This document shows positions 35,128 to 44,144 of a stretch of DNA of 64,000 nucleotides, piece after piece. Positions within the stretch are counted from its first letter, which is position 1. Each line of letters opens with the position of its first letter. Origin of the DNA: Aequorivita sp. H23M31 (lineage in GTDB: Bacteria; Bacteroidota; Bacteroidia; Flavobacteriales; Flavobacteriaceae); contig NZ_CP034951.1 in the NCBI RefSeq assembly GCF_004022485.1, positions 558,001-622,000 of the forward strand. The letters are read 5' to 3'. A program made the position numbers and the translations under genes. The notes below the pieces were generated by a model that saw only the letters and a list, made by a program, of their open reading frames with translations, ran no database searches and was not told the DNA's origin.

Positions 35128-35589
35128 ATGAAAAAGCTGTTGTTTCTTCTTATACTTTTTCCGGTAATCGCTTCGGCCCAAATGGATTTTGAGACCCATA
35201 GGGGAAGGTTGGATAAGCTGTTTCTTCCTGAAACGGATAATTTACCAGCAATCCCTTCCAGCTTAAAATTCGTAAACAAATATTCCAAAATGCCATTTTC
35301 CTTTCGGCTGAGTAAAGAAAATTTCCGTCAACCCGTAAGTATGTCAGATGCTATGGCCTCTACCCAAAATTATGAGGAGTCCAGAATAAAGACTTCATTG
35401 AATGCCAAAAGTTTTGGTATTTCTGCAGGGAATAGCACTTACAGTCCCGATGGTTCCACAAAAGTTCAAAATTTTGTTTATGAAGACGCAAGACGTGGTT
35501 TTATCTTTAGGGATTACAATTCGCCCTATATGCCCAATGGAGAATATAGACGTTTTTCACCATATAGAATGGGAAATAGCTATTACTAA
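35128..35589 (+). CDS. Secreted protein of unknown function
   Basis: A 153-residue protein with a clear signal peptide at 1-17 and cleavage before Gln18 (ASAQ). The rest is polar, with many Ser, Asn and Tyr residues, and ends RFSPYRMGNSYY. No domain was recognised. It may be periplasmic or surface-attached. The gene has its own -7 box placed so close to the ATG that the leader is about one nucleotide. It is divergent from menB and has no partner downstream. Confidence 0.7.
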   Translation: MKKLLFLLILFPVIASAQMDFETHRGRLDKLFLPETDNLPAIPSSLKFVNKYSKMPFSFRLSKENFRQPVSMSDAMASTQNYEESRIKTSLNAKSFGISAGNSTYSPDGSTKVQNFVYEDARRGFIFRDYNSPYMPNGEYRRFSPYRMGNSYY

Positions 35590-35708
35590 TTCCATTCTAT
35601 TTAAAAAATTTAACCCTCTATAAGCTAGAAAGTTAGAAAGTTAATCATTATTTTTTGGGAGGCAATTAATACAATTAAGCGACCAGACAATTGTTGGGAT
35701 TCCTAATT

Positions 35709-36164
35709 TTATTGATTAATTGGAACCATATAAACGGGAATTTTTGTCCGCTCCAAAACACTTGAGGCAACGGTACCCAGGAAAATCTTCTCTAGTGCGC
35801 CATGGCTATGCGTACCCATCACGATTAAGTCCGCTCCCCATTCTTCAGAATATTCCAATATTTTTTTGGCAGTATCACCCTCCACTAGATGTGTGGTAAT
35901 ATTTTCTCCGTTTAAATGCTTTTTCGTTTTTTCGAGATAATCCTGAGCAACTTTTACAAATTCATTCTGTATATTATAATCCACGGGAAAGGCATATCCT
36001 TCATAACCCATAAAAGGTTCGTATTGTACTCCATAGTAACGAACATCTGCCAGTACGTGGAATAAACATAATTCTGCTCCCATCAACTGGGCCATTTCAT
36101 ATCCTTTTCTTACCACCTTCTCCGCATTCGGATTATAATCCACGGTAATCATTACTTTTTTCAT
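35709..36164 (-). CDS. Universal stress protein (UspA family)
   Basis: A 151-residue single Usp domain. It starts MKKVMITVDYNPNAEKVV, with the conserved Asp at the end of the first strand, and carries the ATP-binding motif GTHSHGALEKIFLGTVASSV near residue 118 (G-2x-G-9x-G-S/T), so it belongs to the ATP-binding type. Usp proteins are induced under stress and growth arrest; their targets are mostly unknown. The gene is alone on its strand with long gaps on both sides. Confidence 0.92.
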   Translation of the reverse strand: MKKVMITVDYNPNAEKVVRKGYEMAQLMGAELCLFHVLADVRYYGVQYEPFMGYEGYAFPVDYNIQNEFVKVAQDYLEKTKKHLNGENITTHLVEGDTAKKILEYSEEWGADLIVMGTHSHGALEKIFLGTVASSVLERTKIPVYMVPINQ

Positions 36165-36499
36165 ATTAAAATGCTTTTCAGATTGTTATACTTTTTTTTA
36201 AATTTTATCAGTTTGCAAAATGCAGCATATTTTACAATACCAACCAATTTCCTACACGCTGCTTAAAGATATAACTTCTATTTAAAATCAACTGATTTAT
36301 CCAGGATGAAGTTGCAATTTCAGAAAAAGAATTCAACACCATTAAAAAAGTTTTGGAATGAATTTTTAAAAAGGCAGAAATACTTTTTTGATCATCTTTT
36401 TTTTGGAGTTATTTTAAAATAATGTGGAGGAATTTCCCAAAAGGGTAAAATCCCATTAATCAGGATATCATAATTCAGAAGAAATAGATACGTTAATAA
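36165..36499. other. 335-bp intergenic region with no recognised gene
   Basis: Very AT-rich. The only structure noted is the 14-bp palindrome TTATTTTAAAATAA at 36409-36422, which is weak evidence in such composition. No promoter match, RNA or repeat was recognised. Confidence 0.4.
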
Positions 36500-37162
36500 T
36501 TACGGTTTTACCACAATGGCAGTAGCTTTATTTCCCGTTAGGAGATTCCACTCATAGGTAGCGAGTATATTCCCCACCTCATCCAGAATCTGTAATTGGG
36601 CAGTATTGGGGCCGGAAGATCCTTGATTCAGTGCTTGGAAGTCTATTTTATTAAAACCATCTTGAAGAGGAAGATTAAAACCCCTAAAACTTCCTTCGAG
36701 CATAACGTTGGAAATAATCATATCACCATTAACAAAGATGCGAACACGATCTCCATCTACATATTCATGGTCTCTATACTGGATAGTTACATATTTAGAA
36801 TTGGTTTTAATGTCACCTAGATACATATCCTTACCATAATCGGGTTTTGCTTCCTTATCGCTGGTAAAAGCTTTGGGAGCTTTATTCGGACCCGTATATT
36901 CCATTAGCCCATCCCCTCTTTGCATATCAATTTGCTTTTCCCTTTCTACTCCTAAATCGGAATTGGGCGTATTTGGGTTTTTGTTTTTTGAAAGTAATGG
37001 TGCGGAAACCGGAATTTCAAATCCTGTGGAACTGCCAACATTGGGTTCCGAAGAATTAAAACGAACGGAATTATTGGGCAATTCTATTTGTGAAATTGCG
37101 GATCCTGAAATCAAAACGAAAAGGCCATACAGAAAATACTTCAACATATCAAAATTTTTCAT
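36500..37162 (-). CDS. Exported protein of unknown function
   Basis: A 220-residue protein with a signal peptide to about residue 24 (SAISQ, cleavage before Gln). Residues 30-100 are polar and disordered in character. From about 115 on, a beta-rich domain (SKYVTIQYRDHEYVDGDRV, RIFVNGDMIISNVMLEG) looks like a secreted beta-sandwich. No family was identified. An alternative start five codons downstream (MLKYFL) would also give a good signal peptide. A TATTTTTG box lies 22 bases upstream. The next gene on this strand also encodes an exported protein. Confidence 0.65.
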   Translation of the reverse strand: MKNFDMLKYFLYGLFVLISGSAISQIELPNNSVRFNSSEPNVGSSTGFEIPVSAPLLSKNKNPNTPNSDLGVEREKQIDMQRGDGLMEYTGPNKAPKAFTSDKEAKPDYGKDMYLGDIKTNSKYVTIQYRDHEYVDGDRVRIFVNGDMIISNVMLEGSFRGFNLPLQDGFNKIDFQALNQGSSGPNTAQLQILDEVGNILATYEWNLLTGNKATAIVVKP

Positions 37163-37183
37163 TCATGATTACAACAACTGCAC

Positions 37184-37191
37184 CAAAAATA
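37184..37191 (-). promoter_or_regulatory. -7 box (TATTTTTG) for the exported-protein gene
   Basis: Exact TAnnTTTG 22 bases before the ATG at 37162 on the minus strand, in the 62-base gap to the small membrane protein gene. Confidence 0.45.
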
Positions 37192-37224
37192 CTTGAAATC
37201 ATGCTATTATCCCCTATAAAAACA

Positions 37225-37446
37225 CTACTTTTGCACGGTTTCATCTTTTTGTCTTTTGTTTCGCCATATAATGACAAGCACAACGACCGCCAAGGGTAGA
37301 ATTATAAAGAGAATTATATTCACCGGCTCGGAGAAATCTACAGGAGAATTGTCTTGTGGCTTAGGAACTTCAGTAGGGATTTGAGCGTTAAGGTTCACTC
37401 CCAAAAGAATAAAAAGAGATACCAAACTATATTTTAAGATTTTCAT
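37225..37446 (-). CDS. Small exported single-pass membrane protein
   Basis: A 73-residue protein. The signal peptide is at about 1-21 (VNLNAQ, Gln at +1), followed by a short Pro-rich linker (PTEVPKPQDNSPVDF) and one membrane helix at about 43-62, then a basic tail WRNKRQKDETVQK. The layout suggests a periplasmic loop tethered by one helix, with the tail in the cytoplasm. The function is unknown. It is divergent from rpoD and precedes the exported-protein gene on its strand. Confidence 0.7.
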   Translation of the reverse strand: MKILKYSLVSLFILLGVNLNAQIPTEVPKPQDNSPVDFSEPVNIILFIILPLAVVVLVIIWRNKRQKDETVQK

Positions 37447-37576
37447 TTGTTTTTTTATTCTAATGTAGGTAAAAAAGAAATGGATTTCAAATTTTAACAG
37501 ATTGTGTTAACAATTTGGAAATGACGGGATAATGTGGTATTATGCCCTGTTTTTCAAATTAAACCCCTATTAAACT

Positions 37577-38443
37577 ATGAGACAACTTAAAATCACCAAG
37601 CAGGTAACCAACCGCGAGACCAAATCCTTGAACAGCTATTTGCAGGACGTTAGTAAAATCGACCTGATTACAGCAGAAGAGGAAGTGGAATTGGCCCAAC
37701 GAATTCGTGAGGGCGATCAAGCTGCCTTAGATAAATTGAGTCGGGCCAACCTGCGATTCGTGATTTCCGTGGCAAAACAATACCAAAACCAAGGTTTGAG
37801 CCTTCCTGATTTGATCAACGAAGGAAACGTGGGATTGGTTAAAGCCGCAAAAAGATTTGATGAGACCCGAGGGTTTAAATTTATTTCCTATGCAGTTTGG
37901 TGGATCCGTCAGGCCATATTGCAGGCTATCGCAGAACAATCAAGAGTGGTAAGGCTGCCATTGAACAAGATTGGCGATATCAATAAAATAAAAAAAGCTT
38001 CCATCCATTTGGAACAAAAGTTTGAAAGAATTCCTACTGCCGCCGAGATTGCCAAAGAACTTGACTTTAGCGAGGCCAAAGTAAAAAGTTCATTGAAAAA
38101 CTCTACGCGAAGTCTTTCTATGGATGCTCCCTTCCAAGAAGGTGAGAACGATAATAACCTTTACGATGTTTTGAGTTCAGGCGAAAGTCCGAATCCAGAT
38201 AAAAATTTGATGCACGAATCACTGCGTATTGAGATTAACCGAGCTCTTGATACTCTTGCTCCACGCGAAGCAGATGTTGTGAAGCTGAATTTTGGTCTTT
38301 GCGGCCAACCTCCTATGACTCTTCAGGAAATTGGAGATACGTTTGACTTGAGTAGGGAGCGAGTTCGTCAGATACGGGAAAAAGCTATCCGCAGATTGCG
38401 CCAGACATCAAAAAGCCATATCCTCAAAAAATATCTAGGATAA
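37577..38443 (+). CDS. rpoD: Primary sigma factor RpoD, Bacteroidetes type
   Basis: A 288-residue primary sigma factor without region 1.1, as is usual in Bacteroidetes. Region 1.2 is at 16-50. Region 2 contains [16 protein letters not shown] and [19 protein letters not shown], which melts the -7 box. Region 3 is near 130-200. Region 4 has the helix-turn-helix [20 protein letters not shown] near 250. This factor reads the TTG / TAnnTTTG promoters seen throughout the window. The start is the ATG at 37577; no TAnnTTTG was found near it, so its own promoter is unclear. Confidence 0.97.
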   Translation: MRQLKITKQVTNRETKSLNSYLQDVSKIDLITAEEEVELAQRIREGDQAALDKLSRANLRFVISVAKQYQNQGLSLPDLINEGNVGLVKAAKRFDETRGFKFISYAVWWIRQAILQAIAEQSRVVRLPLNKIGDINKIKKASIHLEQKFERIPTAAEIAKELDFSEAKVKSSLKNSTRSLSMDAPFQEGENDNNLYDVLSSGESPNPDKNLMHESLRIEINRALDTLAPREADVVKLNFGLCGQPPMTLQEIGDTFDLSRERVRQIREKAIRRLRQTSKSHILKKYLG

Positions 38444-38545
38444 AATTTCTATTCGAAGTTATTGGCAGGTACAATAATTTTATGAAATTGTTAGGGAACG
38501 AGTATTATTTCTACAGTTATCTTTAGCGAGACCAACCTCTCACTG

Positions 38546-40369
38546 ATGACCACAGAAATAATACTCGTTTTTTCAATTCTGATTATTACCATTCTTCTTT
38601 TTGCATTTGAAGTCTTTTCTGTAGATAAAATTGCTTTTCTGTTAATTGGAACTTTGGCCCTAACCGGACTTATATCTCCAGAAGAAGCAATTTCAGGTTT
38701 TTCAAATTCCGCCACTATCACCGTTCTTTCCTTGATGATTATTGCCTTGGCCCTTGAGGACAACGGAGTTATAGCTTCCATGGCGCGTTTTCTGAAGAAT
38801 CTTCACGTTTTACCATTGGTAATCCTACTGCCCGTTATAATGCTTATCACTGGAGGCATCTCTGCCTTTATAAACACAACGGCTGTGGTCATTGTGTTTA
38901 TAAAGATTATTTCGGAACTCTCAAAACGATTCAATCTTTCACAATCCAAACTCCTAATGCCCATTTCGTTTGCGGGAATCCTTGGGGGAAGTTGTACATT
39001 GATGGGAACTTCCACCAACCTTATAGTAAATTCTGTTGCAAAAAATCTGGGAGCCGAACCGTTTAGTTTTTTCGAGTTTACATTATTTGGGGTCATTTTC
39101 TTGGTTGTTGGCATTATCGTAATTACCATTGCCTCAAGGTGGCTGCCAAAAGGATCGCAACAAAATCTTGAGGAAGCATACGAGCTTGAAAAATTTATCA
39201 CCGTTGTAGTAATCAACAAGGATTCAGAATTGATCGATCAAAAAATAGAAGACACTTTTTTTTTCAAAGACTCTGAAATTTCAATATTAAAACTAATCCG
39301 GATGGGGCAGGTCACCAATGATCCGGGTAAATACATCTCCTTAAAAGAAAAGGATAAACTCCTTGTTATGTGCGATGTGGAATCCTTGGCCAAACTAAAT
39401 ACGGACAAGGGTATTACGGTACATAAGGATCAGGAAACAATTGCTGGTAAAAACGAAAGCGAAGAGAACAGCAACGAAGACAAAAAGCGTCTTGAAGAAT
39501 TTGGTTTTGTAGAGCTCCTTATATTACCGGGCTCGATACTCATCGGGAAAACCTTAAAACAGTTGCGAAAACAAAGATTTCAAGGAGCCTTACCGATAGC
39601 TATTAAAAAACGAAGAAACATTCGTAACACCCAAGCCCAACTTATAAGAAAAGATATTAAGGAAATCTCCTTAAAACCTGGAGATAGATTGCTGGTGGAA
39701 ATTCCAAAAGATGAAATAGGAAAACTATATGAAATGGAGAATGTCGCAATTCTTCGCGAGCATAAAACCAAACCATATCAAAATACATCCAAAAAGAGAC
39801 TTTCGTTTTTAATTCTCCTATTAGTAATCGGTCTGGCGGCAAGTGGAACCTTACCCATTCTTTTAAGTGCGATTACGGGTGTGGCCCTGCTCCTACTTAC
39901 ACGCTGTTTGGTGCTCAACGACGTATATCATCGCATCAATTGGCAAGTAATATTTTTGTTGGCAGGAATGATTCCCCTAGGAGTAGCCATGAGCAATACA
40001 GGCGCTGACAAATGGATCTCCACCAATTTATTGAATCTTCTAAGTGGTCAAACCAACTTAATAATAATAGCACTTGTCTTCTTGATTACCATGCTTATGA
40101 GCAGTGTTGTAAGCAATAATGCCACCGCAATTATAATGACACCAATTGCCATAGCCATAGCTACGGGGCTGGATCTCTCCATGAAACCTTTTATACTCTC
40201 AGTTCTGTTTGGTGCCAATTTCAGTTTCTTCACTCCCATGGGATATCAAACAAACACACTTATTTATGGAATGGGATTTTATAAATTCAAACATTTTATG
40301 ATTATTGGTGGAATTCTGTCCTTAATACTTTGGGCCCTAGGCTCATTCCTTCTTGCAACCTTACTTTAA
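38546..40369 (+). CDS. SLC13/DASS-family transporter with two RCK-C domains
   Basis: A 607-residue membrane protein. Six or so helices (1-195) carry the first transport half, with MGTSTNLIV as substrate loop. Two cytoplasmic TrkA-C/RCK-C domains follow (about 210-295 and 305-400), and the second half (about 410-607) carries SVVSNNATAIIM and FFTPMGYQTNTLIYG. Relatives carry dicarboxylates, sulfate or other anions, usually with sodium. The RCK-C pair suggests nucleotide or ion control of activity. It follows rpoD by about 100 bases and is probably separate. Confidence 0.85.
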   Translation: MTTEIILVFSILIITILLFAFEVFSVDKIAFLLIGTLALTGLISPEEAISGFSNSATITVLSLMIIALALEDNGVIASMARFLKNLHVLPLVILLPVIMLITGGISAFINTTAVVIVFIKIISELSKRFNLSQSKLLMPISFAGILGGSCTLMGTSTNLIVNSVAKNLGAEPFSFFEFTLFGVIFLVVGIIVITIASRWLPKGSQQNLEEAYELEKFITVVVINKDSELIDQKIEDTFFFKDSEISILKLIRMGQVTNDPGKYISLKEKDKLLVMCDVESLAKLNTDKGITVHKDQETIAGKNESEENSNEDKKRLEEFGFVELLILPGSILIGKTLKQLRKQRFQGALPIAIKKRRNIRNTQAQLIRKDIKEISLKPGDRLLVEIPKDEIGKLYEMENVAILREHKTKPYQNTSKKRLSFLILLLVIGLAASGTLPILLSAITGVALLLLTRCLVLNDVYHRINWQVIFLLAGMIPLGVAMSNTGADKWISTNLLNLLSGQTNLIIIALVFLITMLMSSVVSNNATAIIMTPIAIAIATGLDLSMKPFILSVLFGANFSFFTPMGYQTNTLIYGMGFYKFKHFMIIGGILSLILWALGSFLLATLL

Positions 40370-40638
40370 AGCTATTGGTGATAGATGGAATACGATTCCG
40401 AACTAATTCGGTAAAAATATTAGAGGGATTTATAGAACACCGATATTAGATTACTTCAAATTTGAAGGATTCGCTTATCTTTAAAAGAATATAATGTGAC
40501 GCTTTTGGTTATAAATTCTTAAAGTATTAAAAACATTTTTGCGCTAATATATTTTTAAATTAAACTTGTATAGAAAATTCATTTTGAAGCATACCATGAA
40601 TTCTTTTTATAAAATATAACTTTTTTAAAACCATAATT
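40370..40638. other. Intergenic region upstream of the 39-residue microprotein gene
   Basis: A 269-bp AT-rich gap after the SLC13 gene. No exact -7 box, terminator or repeat was recognised. Confidence 0.4.
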
Positions 40639-40758
40639 ATGAAAAACATATTTAAAGCTCTAATCGCAGGCTGGGGCGCAAAGAAATTAGGCGGCGGATG
40701 TATAGGAACCATCATAGTATTTTTAATTTTATACTGGCTTCTAGGATACGTATTTTAA
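40639..40758 (+). CDS. 39-residue membrane microprotein
   Basis: A small open reading frame starting ATG at 40639 and ending TAA at 40758. The product begins MKNIFKALIAGWGAKKLGGG, with a basic, amphipathic start and a Gly-rich turn (LGGGCIG), followed by one strongly hydrophobic stretch of about 16 residues (TIIVFLILYWLLGYVF). It is likely a single-pass membrane protein with the N-terminus inside. The composition is unlike random AT-rich DNA: six Gly, two Trp and one Cys in the Gly turn. It has no assigned function. Gaps of 269 and 301 bases isolate it from its neighbours. Confidence 0.65.
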   Translation: MKNIFKALIAGWGAKKLGGGCIGTIIVFLILYWLLGYVF

Positions 40759-41059
40759 TAAACAGCGGCACACAATATACCGTATTTAAAAGCATCAATT
40801 TTTGATTGTAGACCAAATTGGATGATCTCATTTTATACTCCGAAAAGATTTTAGGATGACTCCTTTTAGATCCTGTGTCATTGTAAATTGGGAAATTACA
40901 TTTGGTAAAATAGGGCTGGAAGAATTGTGTCTTTTTCCCTCTTTTTAATTTCCAAAAACCGTTCTTTGAAAGTTCATTTAACAAAACAATAGTATCCCTT
41001 AACTAATTATTGGTAAGGCTAGGACTTAAATTTGTTGCCAAACCTTTAAAACTATTGTT
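40759..41059. other. Intergenic region before the OmpA lipoprotein gene
   Basis: About 300 bases with a TAAATTTG -7 box at 41027-41034, 25 bases before the ATG at 41060. A minus-strand reading frame that crosses here and overlaps the microprotein has no gene-like features. Confidence 0.5.
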
Positions 41060-41902
41060 ATGAAAAATGTATTTGTGTTAAGCATGGTGCTTGGATCTCT
41101 GATCGCCACGTCGTGCGTATCTAAAAAGAAGTACGTTGAAATGGAAAACCAATATAATGAAACTCGCTCGACATTGGTTAAGACTCAACTGGAAAAGGAG
41201 GAAATTGAAGCAAAATATGCTAAGATTGAAGATCGTGTATCTAGCTACAACGCCAAAATCCAATCGCTATCTGATAGTAACAAAGAACGTTTACAGCAAG
41301 TAGATGGAATCGTAATTTCAGAAAACGACAAGGAGAAAATGAGAAAAGCGCTGGCTAACGTAGATCCACAGGAATTGGCTCAGGCTAAAACCCTGAAGGA
41401 TTCAATGAACCTTATTGTTTCCCACAACCTAAAGAAGAACTTAGATAGCAACTTAATTGGAGAAGGGGAAGAAAATGATATCGATATTGACATCAACGAA
41501 ACAGTGGTAATGATTACTATCTCAGACAAGTTGCTTTTCAGTTCGGGAAGTGCTCGAGTTAATCCAAAAGCCAATAATCTTTTAAAGCGTCTGGCAGATA
41601 TAATCAACAGTGAGCCAGCTCTTGAGGTAATGGTGGAAGGACACACAGATAGCCAAACCGTAAAACCCGGAGCTGCAATAAAAGACAATTGGGAGCTGAG
41701 CGTGCAACGCTCTACCTCTGTTATCCGTAAGCTACAGGACGATTATGGGGTGGATCCCGCCAAACTTATCGCAGCAGGAAGAAGTAGCTACCATCCATTA
41801 ACGGAGAATGACACCAAGGATGGAAGAGCTAAGAACAGGAGGACTCGCATTGTAATCCTTCCAAACCTCGATAAATTCTTGGCAATGCTTTCCGCAAACT
41901 AG
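41060..41902 (+). CDS. OmpA-family lipoprotein
   Basis: A 280-residue outer-membrane lipoprotein. Lipobox LIATSC (Cys19), a coiled-coil region at about 25-80, a helical linker, and an OmpA-like peptidoglycan-binding domain at about 155-275 with VMVEGHTDSQTV, NWELSVQRSTSVIRKL and GRSSYHPL, and the Asp and Arg that hold diaminopimelate in NRRTRI. It links the outer membrane to the wall in the way of Pal or YiaD. A terminator follows immediately. Confidence 0.93.
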   Translation: MKNVFVLSMVLGSLIATSCVSKKKYVEMENQYNETRSTLVKTQLEKEEIEAKYAKIEDRVSSYNAKIQSLSDSNKERLQQVDGIVISENDKEKMRKALANVDPQELAQAKTLKDSMNLIVSHNLKKNLDSNLIGEGEENDIDIDINETVVMITISDKLLFSSGSARVNPKANNLLKRLADIINSEPALEVMVEGHTDSQTVKPGAAIKDNWELSVQRSTSVIRKLQDDYGVDPAKLIAAGRSSYHPLTENDTKDGRAKNRRTRIVILPNLDKFLAMLSAN

Positions 41903-41921
41903 AAAAAAATAAATATAATTT

Positions 41922-41950
41922 AAAAGCGATCTTTTCAGGTCGCTTTTTTT
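41922..41950 (+). terminator. Terminator after the OmpA lipoprotein gene
   Basis: AAAGCGA and TCGCTTT pair across a short loop and run into a T tract, 20 bases past the stop codon. Confidence 0.8.
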
Positions 41951-42086
41951 ATTATAGAGTTTCGCGAAGATTATTGATTTCTTGTTCCGAAAATATTTCT
42001 ATAACTGAATTAAACAATTCTAAATAAGAGGATCCTTCTTAAAATTATTCCAAATTAAACTATCTTTCCGAAAACATTTTTACATA

Positions 42087-42446
42087 ATGGAAAAGAAAGT
42101 AGTTTCTGATTTTTGCGAACTCTATCTTTATGATGATTATGCTATAGTCCGGATTTTTGAAAATCAACATTTAGATATAAAAAAAAATGACTGGATCAGA
42201 CAGCAATATAAAGACCATTTTGGCAATAAAGAGTTTGTTGTTGTGGCCGATAGAAGATTTCCACACTCAATAGATTTGGACATCTATAAAAATGGAAAAA
42301 TGAGGAATAAAAAGGGTCTTGCCATTGTTTCCACCATTGAAGAGGAAAGAGAAAGAGCTTATGTAGAACAAAAACTCTTTCCCTATAGTTTCGCTCTTTT
42401 TGGCAGCTTGGAAGATGCCAAGTCCTGGGCCCAACATTTTTTTTAA
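42087..42446 (+). CDS. Protein of unknown function, 119 residues
   Basis: A small soluble protein (MEKKVVSDFCELYLYDDYAI at the N-terminus) with alternating beta strands and helices: EFVVVADRRF, KGLAIVSTIEEER, RAYVEQKLFPYSFALFGSLEDAKSWA. The pattern resembles STAS- or SpoIIAA-like folds seen in many Flavobacteria, but this is a guess from secondary-structure style. There is no signal peptide. An imperfect -7-like element (TATCTTTC) sits upstream. It converges with an SDR gene. Confidence 0.6.
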   Translation: MEKKVVSDFCELYLYDDYAIVRIFENQHLDIKKNDWIRQQYKDHFGNKEFVVVADRRFPHSIDLDIYKNGKMRNKKGLAIVSTIEEERERAYVEQKLFPYSFALFGSLEDAKSWAQHFF

Positions 42447-42464
42447 AAACTCTTCTCTTTAGAA

Positions 42465-43190
42465 TTATTTTGAAGGGGGCCTAGTCGGGCGAACTTCAAT
42501 TTTACTAGGCAAGGTTCTTGGGTTCATTTTTAATAAGTCCACTACTAATTTTCCGATATCTTCCTTCTGTATTTTCCAGTCATCTTCCGCATCGGGTTCG
42601 TTTCCGTTAAAATGGGTTGAAACCGATCCTGGCATAATAGTACTCACTTTAATACCTTTATCGCGTAGGTCGAGCATAGCCGCTTGGGTGAATCCCGTAA
42701 TCCCAAATTTACTGGCGTTATAGGCACTTCCTCCCTTAAAAAAATTCGTTCCCGCTAAACTAGAGATAGTAATAAAATAGCCTTTGTTCTTTTTTAATTG
42801 ATCCATACCAGCTCTCAGAGTGTAAAAAGGTCCGGACAGGTTGGTATCAATAATCTCTTTCCAATCCTCTAAGGACATCACATCAACAGGAGCAAAATGT
42901 CCAATTCCAGCATTTGCAATAACAATATCCACTTTTCCGAATTCCTTTATCGCCCTGGCAACAGCATTTTGCTGACTTTCATAATCACGGACATCCGCTT
43001 CAATACCAATGACACGTGCTTTATTTTTGAATTTCGAACTTAATTCCTTAGCAGACTCATCTGCAGTACTCTTACTTCTTCCCGTAATTGCTACACTTAT
43101 TCCTTCTTCCATTAAGGCTTCTGCGATCCCATAACCAATTCCCTTTGTACCTCCTGTTATCAGTGCTATTTTTGTCTCTAAATCATTCAT
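42465..43190 (-). CDS. Short-chain dehydrogenase, FabG-like
   Basis: A 241-residue SDR. Nucleotide motif TGGTKGIGYGIAEAL near residue 13, NAGIGHF near 91, catalytic Ser in ISSLAGTNF and YNASK (Tyr and Lys). It resembles 3-oxoacyl-ACP reductases and general alcohol dehydrogenases; the substrate is unknown. The ATG at 43188-43190 has a TAACTTTG box 16 bases upstream. The gene is separate from the converging 119-residue gene and divergent from the VanX-like gene. Confidence 0.88.
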   Translation of the reverse strand: MNDLETKIALITGGTKGIGYGIAEALMEEGISVAITGRSKSTADESAKELSSKFKNKARVIGIEADVRDYESQQNAVARAIKEFGKVDIVIANAGIGHFAPVDVMSLEDWKEIIDTNLSGPFYTLRAGMDQLKKNKGYFITISSLAGTNFFKGGSAYNASKFGITGFTQAAMLDLRDKGIKVSTIMPGSVSTHFNGNEPDAEDDWKIQKEDIGKLVVDLLKMNPRTLPSKIEVRPTRPPSK

Positions 43191-43206
43191 AATTTTTCGT
43201 TTTTCC

Positions 43207-43214
43207 CAAAGTTA
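43207..43214 (-). promoter_or_regulatory. -7 box (TAACTTTG) for the FabG-like gene
   Basis: Exact TAnnTTTG on the minus strand ending 16 bases before the ATG at 43190, giving a leader of about 12 nt. Confidence 0.5.
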
Positions 43215-43260
43215 GCCAATGTAGATTTTAATGTTCCTAAATTCTTTCTAAATTTATCCA

Positions 43261-43875
43261 ATGAAGTTTCCCATTCCTGCGATTTTAATTGTCTTTTTAT
43301 TCGGTTTCGTCTCTGCCACAAAACAGCAAGACCCTTTGGTGGATCTTGAAGCCATTTCTGACGATTTTATTTATGAAATTCGCTATGCCACACCTAATAA
43401 TTTTCTGGGCGAAACCCTCTATGATTGCGCTCAATGCCTTTTGCGACCAGAAGTGGCAGATGCCTTAGTTGAGGCGAATAAATATTTTCAAGAAAAAGGC
43501 TACCGAATTCGAATTTACGATTGCTATCGTCCTTTAGATGTCCAAAAGAAAATGTGGTCGAAAGTGCCGCGCGCCACTTATGTGGGAAACCCGTACGGCA
43601 ACGGATCAATCCACAACCGTGGTGCAGCAGTGGATATGACCTTGGAGACTTTAGAGGGATGTTTTGTTGAAATGGGAAGTGAGTATGATCACTTTGGTAG
43701 AGCAGCTCATATCGATAATTATGATTTTTCCAAAGAAATTCTCGCCAATAGAAAGCTGTTGTTCGAGGGAATGCGCAAATTTGGCTTCTCTCCTATCCGC
43801 ACCGAGTGGTGGCACTTTAGTTTTCGAAAAAACACAGGGTATGGAGTATTAAACACTCCGCTTCCCTGTAATTGA
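43261..43875 (+). CDS. D-alanyl-D-alanine dipeptidase, VanX family
   Basis: A 204-residue exported zinc peptidase. Signal peptide at about 1-19 (VSAT, not a Gln junction). The metal site is SIHNRGAAVD (His118, Asp125) and EWWHF (Glu182, His185), and Arg90 in YDCYRP matches the substrate-fixing Arg of VanX. It cleaves D-Ala-D-Ala. In hosts without vancomycin resistance genes the enzyme serves as DdpX-like scavenger of wall dipeptide. No vanH or vanA neighbour is present, so a resistance role is not suggested. Confidence 0.92.
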   Translation: MKFPIPAILIVFLFGFVSATKQQDPLVDLEAISDDFIYEIRYATPNNFLGETLYDCAQCLLRPEVADALVEANKYFQEKGYRIRIYDCYRPLDVQKKMWSKVPRATYVGNPYGNGSIHNRGAAVDMTLETLEGCFVEMGSEYDHFGRAAHIDNYDFSKEILANRKLLFEGMRKFGFSPIRTEWWHFSFRKNTGYGVLNTPLPCN

Positions 43876-44144
43876 TCCAGCTCAATCTCTCCCGAAAACT
43901 AGAAACATCTAAACGAACTTCTTCAATTTTACCCTCTTTTACCCCTATCGCAATTCTAAAATATTTAGTAGCTCTCGATAATTATACACTGATTTCCATA
44001 ATATCCTTAATAAATACGGTCAATTATTTTCTATATTATTCATTATTAATATCAATTTGTTGGTAATTCTAAATGTTTTCTTAAATTTAAAAGCTAAATC
44101 GAAAAACTCATAACATAGAATTAAAATTTACCAGATCTCCCTCA

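Noticed and set aside
36409..36422. 14-bp palindrome TTATTTTAAAATAA
   Set aside because: Expected by chance in such AT-rich sequence; not linked to a promoter or gene.
40712..40984. Minus-strand frame of 90 codons near the microprotein
   Set aside because: No conserved motif, no promoter, and it overlaps the more convincing 39-residue plus-strand gene.
43261..43875. Vancomycin-resistance locus suggested by the VanX-like gene
   Set aside because: No vanH, vanA or VanRS-like genes are adjacent; the protein is exported and fits general dipeptide hydrolysis.
43872..44066. Plus-strand 64-codon frame after the VanX-like gene
   Set aside because: Low-complexity composition, overlaps the previous stop codon, no gene-like features.
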